A stretch of 64,000 nt of DNA from Adineta steineri (taxonomy: Eukaryota; Rotifera; Eurotatoria; Adinetida; Adinetidae), in assembly GCA_905250115.1 (NCBI GenBank), contig CAJNOI010000224.1, positions 62,001-126,000 of the forward strand. The letters run 5' to 3'. The position numbers and the translations under genes were made by a program. Below the pieces are notes generated by a model. That model saw nothing but the letters and a program-made list of their open reading frames with translations. It made no database searches and had not been told where the DNA came from. This document shows positions 24,456 through 38,030 of this stretch, one piece after another; the stretch's first letter is position 1; the number at the start of each line of letters is the position of its first letter.

Positions 24456-25149
24456 ATGTAAACAAGTAGCGTTCATCGAAAGTCGATTCACTTGGCCCTA
24501 GACTGTCGTGGTCTGCATTCTAATATACCTGTATTTAGACACGAATGAGAGTTAATCAAGATTAGTTTTGATTCTCAGCAAAAAATCAAATTGAATTTCT
24601 GCCTTATATAAAATCAAGCATTTTCTAAAAGTTTCATATTTGACGAATGAATAATAAAGTTTAAAAATACTTTAACTTTATTACAGTCAATTTTATAAAA
24701 AGTAGGATTTCAAAACAAAAACTACAATGGAGATCTCTGTATCATTGTATATCAAAATTGATTTTGAAGTCTCTTGTCTATATACACTATAGCAAGACTA
24801 TTAAACTTACAAATTTATTAAAATGTTTTGCAATAATGCAACTACTTGACTTTTAATATGATCAAATTACAATGCGTATGTTTTTAAGCTTCTCATTATT
24901 GGTCTTATTTTAATAAGTCGTCGTACAGGACGTTTCGGTGCATCATTGTTTTTTCAAACATGTATTAAAAATATTTGTCGATGATGATAAATAACATGCT
25001 ATAGAAAAATAGGTGAAATTTTTTTTCAAAGCTTTAGAATACTCTGTACACGAACGTTTCGTTTTTTTGTTACTAATATTATTTTCATCTTTCTTCGTAT
25101 TGAAAGTAAATTGGCTTTGCCACACTATTTTGATTTATTGAATAAAATA

Positions 25150-25312
25150 ATGATCTATATATAATTAAGAAATATTTCATATATTTAAGTTCGCGCCCTT
25201 TTGATACGATTATATAAAATATTATATATATATAATTAAGAAATATTTTAAATATTTAAGTTAGCGCTCTTTTCATACGATTGAATAAAATATTATATAT
25301 TGAATATTATGC
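25150..25312. repeat. Two-unit tandem repeat (about 82 bp unit)
   Basis: Two adjacent copies share TATATAATTAAGAAATATTT, then ATATTTAAGTT.GCGC.CTTTT and ATACGATT.ATAAAATATTATATA, with a few substitutions. Confidence 0.75.
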
Positions 25313-25377
25313 TATTCAAATAAAACGATAATAGCAAATAAAATTATATTATCAAAAATATACCATAGTTACATGGT

Positions 25378-25452
25378 TATTTGCGCCAAAAAAATGGTGA
25401 AATGTGCCTAAAAAATGGTCGTTTGTACCAAAAAAGTGGTCACTTGTGCCAT
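25378..25452. repeat. Short tandem repeat, about 21 bp unit, over three copies
   Basis: Successive units have the form GCC-AAAAAA-TGGT-N-NNTGT (GCGCCAAAAAAATGGTG, GCCTAAAAAATGGTC, ACCAAAAAAGTGGTC, then a partial GCC). Spacing is near 20-22 bp. No coding frame is evident. Confidence 0.65.
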
Positions 25453-26298
25453 GTTACCGACAAAAATAATACATGTAAATAGATAATTCCCGTTTCTAGA
25501 CCCTATCCTTTCAGTCTAGGGAATATTCCGTTTTAAGATGATCGAACTAGAAAGAACATTGAGTATAATAGCAAATGCGACGATTACGACATTAATAACT
25601 TCATGGTCAGCTAGTTGTTCTTCTATATTCTTTATAATAATCATTTTTGTCATGATAATATTACAGTGTAGATTTATTTTTCAGTAATTCGTATCAAACA
25701 GAAGTTTACTACTGGTCACTTCTCTAACTACAAACACTTCTTTTTCTTGAACAGTGAGCATTTCTTTTCAATTTTTCTGTTATTATAACTCGATAATATA
25801 AGGATAGAGCAAAGAATAAAAAGAAACTCATCCTTCTACCATATATTATGATCGATATCTTAGTTACCTTTTTGTCAATCACTCCTATACCATATCTGAT
25901 AAGATCCAATATTTAATAGAAGCTTATAAGAAATCGACAAACAAGACTATTAATAGATTCAATAGTAAAATCATAATTGTTTCTCATTTATTTCATATCA
26001 ATCTAATCGCTACTATATTACAATATGGAGATTCAATTTCACTCTACTATTGAATCCTATCGCATCTGACTGTAGACTTTTAATACTAGAGATTTCAATG
26101 TAAATCTGTCTCCGAGCCTCCTAATAAACAGGATCTCGATTATCGAGGGCATCCTCGATTGTTCTATCATCTTTCATATATGGTGTGATATTTTTTTACT
26201 AGTCTTTTTCGATATATTTGTATATGACATGATCACATGACCATGTACATATATATATATATAAGCCATACGTTGACGAAATATATCATTTTTTTTTT

Positions 26299-26336
<38 letters not shown>

Positions 26337-29199
26337 CTTTTCTTTTCTTTTCTCCTTGTTCTTCTCTTCTCTTCTGTCGTTCTCTTTCGAATAAACTAGA
26401 TATAGTGCTCACAATCTCATTATCGAATTTAATTGTTTGAGAAAATGGATAATATTAAGATAGGAAGTTGAGTTAGAAACACAAAAGATACAAGATTAGG
26501 ACAACAGAAATAAGAAGACTGAAAATTATAGTATAAGTGAGTAAAAAATATTTTCACATTCAATTTCAATCAACACTTATTAAATCCATTGGTTGCCAGT
26601 CATACTCATCGATTTTTCATATCTAAATAAATATGCAGAATAAATCTTCTTGCTTGTCATATATTAACAACAAGGTATAAACTGTATTTTACTATTATTA
26701 TGATTCATACTTTTCTGAGATTAGTAACAATTTGATACTAATAGTATTTCATCAACAACTTTGTATATATAATTTAATTTAAATTCCTTATTTTTGTTTT
26801 TTTGTCTACCAGTTATAGATACTGAAGAAACATCATCATACTGTAATAATACATTTCTGAATATCTCAATAATGTCAGAATAATGATATAACAACAATTC
26901 GAAAATAGAGTAATTAGCATCTTGAAAATCAGAAATATACAGATATAATTGTTAAAATATTCTGGCACGATACGTGAACAGTAATATACTAATATCTGAC
27001 ATGAGTACACATGACAATAAAATAGTTCAAATTCAATTCATAAATATTGATTTTGTGATGTGAATTATTTGACGTATATGTAGACTTTTGTTTCTCAGTT
27101 AGTCTCAAAGTGACTACTATTTCAAAAGTATCACCTTTGTGACAAAGATCTACAGTTGCTTAGATTAAAAGTAAACAAAAATTATAAATACAGTGAACAA
27201 TAATGATTTCAACTAATACTTTAACGAAAATTTAAAGTGTTATAAATCAAAAACCAATTAGTCTGTTAAATTTGACTATGATTTTATTAAGATAAGAATT
27301 GAATTAATGAAAAGAATATAATAAGTAAAAAATAGAAGATTAGCAATAAAAAAGTATAGTGTAAAGAACATACAACACAAAAATAAATAAGTTCAAATTA
27401 TTTTCTTCTAGTTAAATAACATCGAATAGAAATTGTGATTAGAAAAAACTCTTCATATTATATATTTTCTATTGTAATGTACAAAAGATGAGCAAGGCAT
27501 GTAAGTTTACAGTTTCAATTCATTTGAAGTTACTTTAGTCTTTTTTGTAATAATTGACAAATGTAGATAGTTGAAGAAAGTTGAAGTTAATGTGTTCCAA
27601 CTAATGAAAAGAGTTCAATTCATTTCTGAATTGTGTTCATACCTTGCATCGGCTTTCCAAAACTCCAAACTATCTATCGGCAAACATTATAATTGTTATA
27701 ATATTTAGAATAAAATATAGACACATAATATGATATGTTTCATTACTACTTAGAAGTAAAATACAATTCTTATTAATATATTTTGCAATAAATATGTAAA
27801 TATAAATACCAATAATCGATTCTAAAATAAGTATCCGAGTTGGTGTAAATTTAACTTTAGCATTAAAAAGTTTCTTTCTGTAAATAGTAGCTGTTGATAT
27901 TTTTCAATATGTACATGATAGATCGTTCCACAAAAATAAAATAACAAACCAAATGATATTCAAATAAAAATAAGCTTAAATGTATTTTGTTGAAGAAGAG
28001 AACAGTTTGTGACGATACTGGTTGATTCTTCGAATGAGACGATACATATCACCAACGAATACTAGTAGATTTAATCAATAAAAAATAGATCAAATATATA
28101 ATATGAATTATTTTATTATTCTGTTTATTATTGTAGATAAGTTGAAAAATAATGAGTTTCATACATAAATCTGATACAAACCAACTAGCATTAAAAATAT
28201 TGAAAATACCCCCAAAGAATGATTTTAGAAGTTGCAACATTGAATAGTCTAGGTGTCCCAATAAGTTGTTAATAAATTAATCGATAAATATGTTTTCAAT
28301 ATATAATAAATATTTGTTTATAAAAATTGATGGAGAACATATAGTGATGTTAGTACATTTGTTATATATACACAATAAAATAATTTTGTACGAAATCCAT
28401 GAATTGACTTAAAAATATAGACAGAAATAAAGAAAAAACATGATAATACAAACAATTCATAAGGATATCGACATATTCAAGGATGAGTCACGTTGCGAGG
28501 AGGTTGTACATCAACGTCTACCCACACTCTCAATTTTCTTTATTTTTAATCTAATTACGTATTGAGCAACAGTAAAAGTTTGTTTCTACGCATAATATAA
28601 ACGTCGACGTAATAAGATATGTATCCAAGTATTTAAAAATATGACGGGAATCGTTCATCTAGTATGGACGAAAAAAATATGCATTTACCTTTTTCGTATT
28701 GTAAGACAAAATAAAGGCGTACCCTGATCAAAGCGTGGGCTTGCTGCTAAAATGGAGAATTAGGTGACAAATATATCGATTACTGTATAATATGACTGGA
28801 GTCGTGTATTTAAGTTTGAAGAAGAACTAAAAAGCCCACATTTATCCTGCTTAATACTTAGAAGTAAGATAATAATATTCAAAGTAACCAAGAAGTTTTC
28901 TTCCTATAGATGATTATGAAATTGAGCATATATCCAGATTCTTCGGAATATTATGAGATCCTTGTATTTAGTGTGGAAAAGAAAATAAGAAATTATTATT
29001 ATTATTTATTTATTTTAAGTTGAAAAGCACAAATGGAAATATTTCACCGATTGAATGTCGAATGTTCGATACACATTTACTTGGTTTATTAAAATTAATA
29101 AAAACAATTCTATATCCAAAAATATTTGATTAAAAATAACAAAAACAAAATCAAGTTCGTTCTTTTTTTTATATTATTCTTGTAAACTGATAGAAACCA

Positions 29200-31500
29200 A
29201 AATCAAAAGATTAAAAACATTAAACAAATGCAAAAGAAGAATATGATACAATTAAAAAAATGATAGCTGTTCAAAAAATTCTTCAAGAAGAAAAGCAAAA
29301 TATTGAAAAACAAATTGATATTACAACTGATCTAGACAACAAATAACATAACTTAAATTCAATTTTATTGTTTTAAAAGTAAAATTTTATATTAAATTAT
29401 TTATTTTAGATTGATCTTTTGTTTTATTATATGCATTATTAGATTTAACGTATTATACAGAAGAATTTTTATATATCTTATTTGAAGTAATTGAATCAAA
29501 TGGTTCAATAGAAGGGTGTATCATATCTATCCTACTCATTCACTCACTCTCACGATCTTATTGATTTTTATATAAAATGTCGTTATCAATATATTATTTT
29601 TTGGAAGAAAATAAACCAAATAATTTAATTATATTTGATTTATCTTCATTTAATTATGAGAGGAAAACTGAAGAACAATATTCATTTATTCAAGGTCAAA
29701 TTCAAAAATAAAATTTCCTTTTTCTTTGTAAATATTTTCAACTTACACCATCATTAATTAATTTATTTCAAACAAATCGATAACAACGAAAAGATAAAGA
29801 CACATCTTGCAATGAACCAAGTTGTCTTTCATCGATTTTATAACAATATGATGAACATTCAATTGAATGTTAAATGGATTTTATATTAAATACTCCACGA
29901 ATATTTATTCTAATGGATTCATATTCAAATAAAAATATTTTAATTGATATGGGAAAATTACAAATGAATACAGATTCAAATGATAATAGAAATTATTCGT
30001 GTATTAAACAATATCGAATTACATTTGATAGATTTTCGAGGAGTCATTTTATTTAAAATAATAAAAATGAATTCATTAATAAAATAATTTTGTTAGGATA
30101 TTTATCATTTGCACTATCGATTAATCGTCCTTTAAATTCACAAAATGATTCCAGTGGAATTAATAATTATGCATTTTATTAATCAAATTTATAATGAAAA
30201 TGTTTTTTACCAACTTCCAAAAATTCATAATACTCAAGAAGAAGAAGAAGAACAGATTGAAATTAAACATATAAAATCATCAAAATGTATTTCTCAAAAA
30301 ATAAAATTTACAAGAAGATACAAGTATTTATGAAAAATTCGGTTTAATTTCAAAGAAAACAAATTGACGGAAGACTTTATCATTCTCAAATAGATCTTTA
30401 CAATAATTATATAACTCAAGATGAAGACTCTAACTTTCTTTATTTAATAATTTAATTAATTCCAATGAATTTTAATTTATTATTAAATTTAACATTTATT
30501 ATTACATGGTGTTTGAAAAAAAACAATTTCGAGTTTTATTAACAAACACTAATGTTCAATAAAATACATCAATATTTAACACGAATCTTCAATTTAACAA
30601 ATCTAATAAAATAAGGTAAACATTTTTTATTTCAAGATATTTTTAATAATTTTATCTATTTATTTTCCATTAGATTCATCTAAATATTCTATTTCATCTG
30701 ACATGAAAATAAGAATTGAATTTATTTTCAGTCTTTCTCAAACTATTTTACTTCAAGATCAAAATAAAACTAGTTCTGATTATTTTGTATTTAATGTAAG
30801 TTAAATTATCTAGTAAAAATAATTTAAATAAATATACGTATATTTATATACTTAATAGTTAGTGTTTTCAATACATATGGTTAATGTGAATGGTGAAACA
30901 AAAACTTCCTCTTCGATAAAAGATTGAAGTTTTTATGGAACTCATTTTCAAGATTTCAAACAATGAAAAATTTCCTATTCAGTAATTTATTTTATTTATG
31001 TAAAGTTTTTTCTTTAATTAAGAGCATAGGTATTATTTTCATCACAAATAGATACCATTATTATGATCAGTTGTGATAATCAAAAACTTGATTTAAATAT
31101 TGGAGATTTATCTAATAATATGCATTCAACTATTATGCAAACATTTATTAATTTTAATATCTCTATAAACAAAGAATAAGTTAAACATTTTAATTCAATT
31201 AGATATGCCATATTTTTATTTTTATTTTTTAGCAAAATCCGCTAGAAGAAAAAGAAAAAAACAGTTCAAAAAACAATATTTATTCCAAAATCATCCAAAG
31301 ACTTAAGTTTTTTTTTATTTATAATCAAGGTACATTAGTATATATTATTGATATTTAAGAATTATGTAGAAAAATATGAATTACTTGATGAAACAGATAT
31401 ATTAGAAATAACTACAACAGACTCAAAATCAGCTAAAACAAATGCAATTGAACAAGAAGAAAAAGAAAAGCAAATTTAAAAAAAGACAAAATCTTTCTCA
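29200..31500 (+). pseudogene. Decayed gene remnant, possibly VPS13-like
   Basis: Scattered open blocks on the plus strand, interrupted by stops and frameshifts, read like one large decayed protein. One block (about 29225-29345) is a charged helix with KKMIAVQKILQEEK. A block at 29870-30056 contains NTPRIFILMDSYSN followed by NILIDMGKL, which resembles the repeated 'aP.i.iP.....vlv.DlG.l' signature of VPS13 lipid-transfer proteins. Further blocks (about 30715-30800 and 31040-31180, with LDLNIGDLSNN) fit later VPS13-type strands. Intron-like gaps separate some blocks. The match is pattern memory only, so the family is tentative; that it is a broken coding sequence is more secure. It lies just upstream of the PKS pseudogene. 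Confidence 0.35.
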
Positions 31501-31539
31501 AGTTTGTTTTCTTATTTTTAAAGTATTTTATAGTTTGAG

Positions 31540-31616
31540 GGTGGGTGAAGTGAATGAGATAGACGTACTTTAGAGATAAGTACAACACCTGCGAACTCCT
31601 TACCCACACCCACCAT
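31540..31616. repeat. G/C-rich hairpin upstream of the PKS pseudogene
   Basis: GAGGGTGGGTGA on the left can pair with CACACCCACC on the right, about 50 bp apart. The motif recurs at 37795-37853 and, in weaker form, at 51540-51597, in each case next to a PKS unit. Function is unknown. Confidence 0.5.
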
Positions 31617-31822
31617 GAAAGATGGTCTACAAGGGAACCAAAAAAGTCTAGAACAATATTGATGTGTTTTTAGTTGTTGAATCGAAATAGCTAAATATCT
31701 TCCTCTTTGATGTCATGTTCCTAATATAATGTGTTCCTCAAATTTTTCATTTTAGTTAAAAAAAACTTAACAGTTTGCTTTGATTTCTGCATTGGCAATT
31801 AAACCATCTTTAACAAGTTTAA

Positions 31823-34800
31823 ATGACATCCTCCAACACCCTTCTACAACCAATAGCTGTTATAGGTATAGCATGTGAATTCGCAGGTGATATTCATTCT
31901 GCAAATGATTTATCGTATACATTAAAAGAAAGTCAAGATGTTGGTAGCGCAACAACAATTGATCGATTTGATCTTAAATCATTTACTCCTCATATGCTTA
32001 ATATGGATAACAATGGACAACTTCATCAAAAACTTCTTCCTGCTGGTTATTTTATGTCAAATCAACAATGAGATAAATCTAAACCAATTTCTTTTGGTTT
32101 TGTCAGATGCTGAACCAGCCAATATTGATCCATGTCATAGATCACTTATATTAAAATTTGTTGATTTACTTGATGGTGCTGAATATAGTGTTGGAAAAAT
32201 GTCAGGTACAAAAACATCAGTGCATACTGGATAATTTTCAACAGATCATGCAATTGCAGCAGCTCGTATGAGACCTGAACATCGAATCAAGATTTTATGG
32301 ACCAAATAGTTTATTATATCATTTTAATTTACATGATCCAAATGTATCATCAGATGCTGCTTGTTCATCTTCTTGAGAAATTTTACATATGGCTGTGCAA
32401 TGTCTCCGTACAAATGAAGCTGATTTGGCTGTATGTAGTGGTGTTAATGAATTCTTACACCAGAAAGTTTTCTACAACATTCATTTATTGGTGCACAATC
32501 ACCTGGTGGAAGAAGTCGATCATTTAGTGTTGATGCTAATAGTTATGCTAAAGGTAAATTCAGTTGATTGGTTTTTTTTATTTAGAAATACATTTCAATT
32601 TAAATATTGTGTTTAGACGATGGTCTTGGTCTTTTATTATTAAAACAATTAAGTGATGCTGAACGTGATGGCGATCCAATTGAAGCTAATTGTTTAGATC
32701 GATTCTTTAATCGATCAAATCTTGATCCACCATTATTATTAGATTTAATTAAGAGTAATTTAGGACATACAGAAGGTGCAGCTGGTGTTATATCACTTAT
32801 TAAAGTTGCTATGTGTATGTATCATCGTGGTAATACAACAAATATGCAATTTACTTCACTTAATCCAAAAACAGATGCACAAAAATATAATCTACATATT
32901 CTTCAAACTTTTGCACCATTTCCAACTCTTCCAAATAATGAAAAAATAGCTATTGGTATTAATTCATTCGAAACGGTTGGTTCAACGACACATTCTATCA
33001 TCGAAGAATATCAACCAATAAATAAAACATCAATTGAAAATGGTCATATCGATGATGGAAATCATATTAAAAGCAAACAATATTTTATTTTTATTTTTTC
33101 AAGTAAGTCCTTTTTTCTTTTCATTCATTAAATAATTTATTTCTCTTATTCAGCAAAAAGTCGTCAATATCTTAACGATCAATTAATGATATAGATCATA
33201 ATGATGATCAAGCTTTTCTTCAACGTATATCTCAACAACTTCTTCTTAAAAGAACTATCAGTTATCAACATTCAGCAATCTTTGTTCTTCTTAATCGTCA
33301 ACAATCACAAGAACAAATTAATGTTTTTCTTACTGAACAAGCATCACCAGGCCTTTCAATCATATCACGTCCAACAAAATCATTAGCACAGAAAATATGC
33401 TTTGTTTTCAGTGGACAAAGTAGATAATTATATGAGAATGAACCTTTATTTAATAAATGGATTAATTTACTTGATGGAGAAATGACGAAAATTAATAATG
33501 GTGAATGGAGATTATTAGAAGAATTAATTGAAAAGAAAAATGAACAAGAATCTCGTATTAGTGATACAAATATTGCTCAACCACCATTATTTGCTATACA
33601 AGTTGCATTAGCAGCTTTACTTGTTTCTTGGAATATTTATCCATCATCTATAATATCACATAGTGCTGGTGATCAAGCAGCTGCTTTTGTTGCTGGTCGA
33701 TTAACTTTAGGAGAAACTGTTCGTATGTTAGCTGTTTGAATAAGTGAAGAAGAATTACAAAATAAACTTCTGAAAGGTATTGAACATTTGGCTTGTATTG
33801 CTGTTGTTAATAGTCCTCGCTCAGTAACAATAAGTGGTGATGAAAAAACTATTGATGAAATACAACAAATTCTTCCATATCTTATCCTAATGTATTTAAA
33901 GCACGTCTTCGTATTGAAAATGCATTTCATTCATATCAAATAAATCGATTTGATACTGAAAAAGAAATGCTTTCATCATTGAAAGATATTCGAGGACTTC
34001 CAATACAAGATCAAAAACAAATTTTTGATCCGATATGTGCAAAAGCAAAACTTTATTCAAGTGTTATTGGTGAGCAAATGAATGATAATATACCAGTTAA
34101 TGGTCAATATTGGTGGTCAAATGTGAGACAAGCTATGAGATTTTATGATGCTATAGCAGCAATTATAAAGGATGAAGCAGCAAATGTTTTTCTTGAAATT
34201 TCACCACATCCAGTTTTAGGTACATCTATTCGCGAATGTTATGAATTAACAAAGCAACAACAACAATCATTACCACTTATTCTTCCAACATTAAAACGAA
34301 AAGAAGACGAACAAATAACATTACTTACTAGTTTAGCACTATTTACAACATCATCTCATGTATGGCAACAATATTTTCATACTCGTCAAATTTTACCTGT
34401 GAAAAATCATGAAGAATATTTTGATAATTTTCCATCATATAAATTTCATTTGAGTCCATGTTGGTATGAATCAAAAGATTCATCTATACAACGTCTAGCT
34501 AATCATATATCTACTCATCCATTACTGGGTATTCGTCAATTAAATGAACAAACAAGTGCAACATGAAAAAGTCTTATTCATATTAATCTATCACAATATT
34601 CTTTTTTAAAAGATCATAAAATTCAAGATGCAATTCTTTTTCCAGCAGTTGTTTATCTTGAACTTGCAACAGCTGCTTGTCAACAATTACTATCATCAAA
34701 AGAAGATGATCAACAACAATCAACAAGTATTTTTGAAGATGTTAAATTTGTTAAAGCACTTATTTTGAATGAAACATGAATTAATAGAAGTATTTACACA

Positions 34801-37647
34801 AATAATTATACCAATGCGTGAATAATATATTATGTTTTGTAATCAAGATAATTTTAATAAACATTCATTAAATGAATTTACTTTACATGCTCAAAGTAAA
34901 ATTGAAATTGATTCTAAACAACAAAATCATTAACAATACCTGATACATGGACAACACAACATATACCAAGTGCTTATATACATCTTTCAACACGAGGTTA
35001 TCAATATGGATCTAGTTTTCAAGAAAAAAATAAAAACATTACATGGTACTTCAACTACAATTATATCTCAATTATCAAATGATAATAATAATTGTTCATC
35101 TTATTATTTACTGCATCCATATCTAGTTCTATTACCAGGTGTTGAAACAACATTTCTTCCAGTACGTATTCAAAAATCTATTTATTCAAGTAAAACAAAA
35201 ATAAAAACGAATCGATCAACAAATATCGAAGTATGTGGAAAGTATCATGATAATATATGGGGTATAGACCAAGAAGAAATATATAGTCTTGATCTATGGA
35301 TATTTCCAATGGATAATAAAATCGAAGAACCAATATTTACATTTGAAGGTGCTGTTATTCAACAAGTTCAAGGTATACAATCTGGTCGATGGTCAATGGA
35401 AAAAACAATTTATGATAAATGAAATCTAACAACTGATTTACCTAATACTGATCATAAAACATATTTAAATACAATCCTAAAAGAATATGAACTGATTCAC
35501 CAATAATAAAAGATATATCACATTTACTTCCATCACCCAAAATTATTCTTAATAATCAACTTAATTCTATTGGTAATCAAGATTTAATTGAATCAATAGA
35601 ACCATTTAATGAATTAACTACTTATTATGCTCAAATGGCAATAAAAGATCTTGATTTGGATCAACAATATCATCCATTATTAAATGCATGTCGTTCTCTT
35701 GCTTCAACTTTACATGAAGGAGTAATATGGCATTCAACACAACTTCGTCTTATTCAATTAATTCAACGTTTTCCTCGTTTAAAACCATTTTTAATAATAT
35801 TAAATAAATATGGTTTACATTTAAAAGATATTCTTAGTGGAGAAAAAAGTGGATTAGATATATTTTTTGGTGATGACGAAATTGGACAAAGTTTTCAACA
35901 AATTAAAACTCTTATCAGGGCAACTAAAACACAACAAATTTTTCATACTATTTGTCAACATTTACAATTACAATATGAACGACAAACGAAAGATGATAAT
36001 TCATTTGAAAATTATCGATTACGTATATTTTGGTTAACTGATAGTCATTGTTCAGATGTTTTACCTATTCTTGATCTTTTTCTTAGTTTATCACAACAAA
36101 CAGGTTTATTGATTGATGTACATTATGCAGATTCTGATCCAACACAACTTGCAAATGCTCAACAAACATTTAATACACATCTAACTAATCAAATAAAAAA
36201 TTTATCTATTATTTATGATGAAACAATTGATTTATATGATAGTAAAACACTTGAAAAAATACCATTCGAATCATTTGATATTATATTTTCTTCCAATCAA
36301 CTTCAAGGAAATCAAGATTTAACAAATTCTTTAATTGCTCTTCGTCGTTTACTTGTTCCTAATGGTCTTCTTTTATTACTTGAATTAGTTCATGTTCCTC
36401 TTTATTTTGATCTTATTTTTTGTTTCTTTGATCAATGGTGGTCATCATCTGATGATGATAATTGTGCATTAAAAAATATTCAACAATGGGTGATATTATT
36501 AGAACAAATCGAAGGATTTCATATTATTGAATCAACAACAAATCAAAATGAAAGCACATTAATTATTAGTCAAAAAACAACATCGAATGATATATTACAA
36601 AGACTTGATGAAAGAAAAAATCAGTTATGGTTAATATTTACTAAAGATGATAATAATAGTTTTGGTCATATTCTATCATCATTGTTACCATGTTCAAATA
36701 TTAGAATTTTTGATATTCGTCATTCAACTTTCGATACTATTTGTTTTGGAATATCAGTTTTATTAACTACTTATAAACAAGTATCTATTATTTTTGCATG
36801 GCAACTTGATCAAAAATTACTTAATGAAAATAATGATGACGATTTAGCATTGAAACAAAATGAAGAACTTATATGTGAAACATTATCATGTATTCTTCAA
36901 ACATTTCAAAAATCATCACCATATTTTTATCCATTTGTATATGTTCTTACAGATCATGCTCAATTCAATAATGATTCGAATCTTAATATAATTGCATCAC
37001 CATTTATTGGTCTTGCACGAAGTTTAATAACTGAATATGAACGAAATCGATTAAAACTTATTGATCTTCGAACATCATTAGATAATAAATTAATATTTAT
37101 TCATATTTTAATAGAATATATGATTAATTCAAGATATTCAACTAATACTTGCCAAGTTGTTCTTCGTCTTAATCATACAAATGAAAATGAAGTTCAACAT
37201 TTAACATGGCATTATGAAATGTTACAAAATAATGATGAACAAAAGAAATCTAAATTAGAACAAATATCTATTATTCCTAAACGAGATGCAGATCAAAAAC
37301 CATTTTGTATTTGTGTACCACGATCTTGTTTTCTTTCTGAATTAACATGGATCGAAGAAGATAGTGAAGAAGAACTATTACCATCAGATATGGTAGACTG
37401 ATTTCGCTGGATTTTGTTGATCATATATCATCTCTTATTCATATTATACTTAAAGAAACATTTGATCTATTTGTTCAACATAAATTATATGCTGTTGAAC
37501 CAACAGTTACTTATGAACCATCTCAAGTAATACAAGCATGATTAAGATGTAATAGTGGTCAAGTTATGGATAAAACAGTTATTCATATAACTTCATCTGA
37601 TCAACCACCGAATATCAACAAAAACCAATCGAATAATTTATTAGAAG
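31823..37647 (+). pseudogene. Decayed type I polyketide synthase (paralogue of the intact PKS at 51933)
   Basis: Colinear with the intact PKS from its start codon through the ER domain and sharing its intron positions, but broken throughout. KS retains DAACSSS, but a stop follows directly. A deletion removes the whole EAHGTGT region, joining ...SDAERD to GDPIEANC, while KSNLGHTEGAAG survives. AT has lost the GPQWWAM segment and a further 18 codons, but keeps SHSAGD. In-frame TGA and TAA codons replace Trp (twice), Gln, Ser and Leu codons of the intact copy, and single-base indels shift frame near 32090 and 32288. The methyltransferase-like region is open for 588 codons (35635-37401). ER has lost about 270 residues including its nucleotide-binding loop. 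The copy ends at the splice donor that precedes the KR exon, so KR, ACP and thioesterase are absent. It cannot make a working synthase. Confidence 0.92.
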
Positions 37648-38030
37648 GTAATCAGATTTTATATTTTCTTTTCTTTTTTTTTCTTTTCCTTTCTTTTCGT
37701 TCTGTTTCGATCGCATCGAAATATTTATTCATACTTGAAAGAAAAGAAAAAAAAAGATATTCGTTCATATTTTTCGCCTTTTCTCATAATTTTGCGGGTG
37801 GGTGAGGATGTATGTCTCTTCTTCTTTTTCATTCATATCCACACCCACCATCGATCCTAATAACGCTGATCGATACTTCTTTGTGTTATAGTCATATGTG
37901 ATCAACTAGTATAGAAAAGAGATAAACTAAAAGAATATAGATATAAACTAGAAATAAAAACACTTCGTTAATCTTACTACTAGATCTGAACTTAAATTGC
38001 AAACCCGCTTGGATTTGAATTTGAGTTTGG
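37648..38030. other. Junction between PKS pseudogene and repeat A copy 2
   Basis: Starts with the retained intron sequence after the last PKS donor, then a T/C-rich run (37665-37710), a G/C-rich hairpin at 37795-37853 (GCGGGTGGGTGA paired with CACACCCACC), then AT-rich sequence leading into repeat A. No gene is seen. Confidence 0.5.

Larger units (their letters stand above)
24456..29200. other. Gene-poor AT-rich stretch with local tandem repeats
   Basis: No gene is recognised on either strand. The segment 24456-25530 is absent from the other repeat copy: a TTTTAAGATGATCGA motif near 25533 matches sequence immediately after copy 2 at about 41792. It contains the tandem repeats listed separately. 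A CT microsatellite lies at about 26302-26331 after a TATATATA run. Short open frames (for example 26237-26440, 26813-27010, 28049-28261) are low complexity or lack any family signature. Confidence 0.45.

Noticed and set aside
26237..26440. 67-codon frame at the CT microsatellite
   Set aside because: It is the translation of (CT)n and flanking pyrimidine runs.
31823..37647. Alternative genetic code or stop readthrough rescuing the PKS pseudogene (several in-frame TGA)
   Set aside because: Some TGA replace Ser or Leu, a TAA replaces Gln, and frameshifts plus large catalytic deletions remain; neighbouring genes use TGA as a stop.
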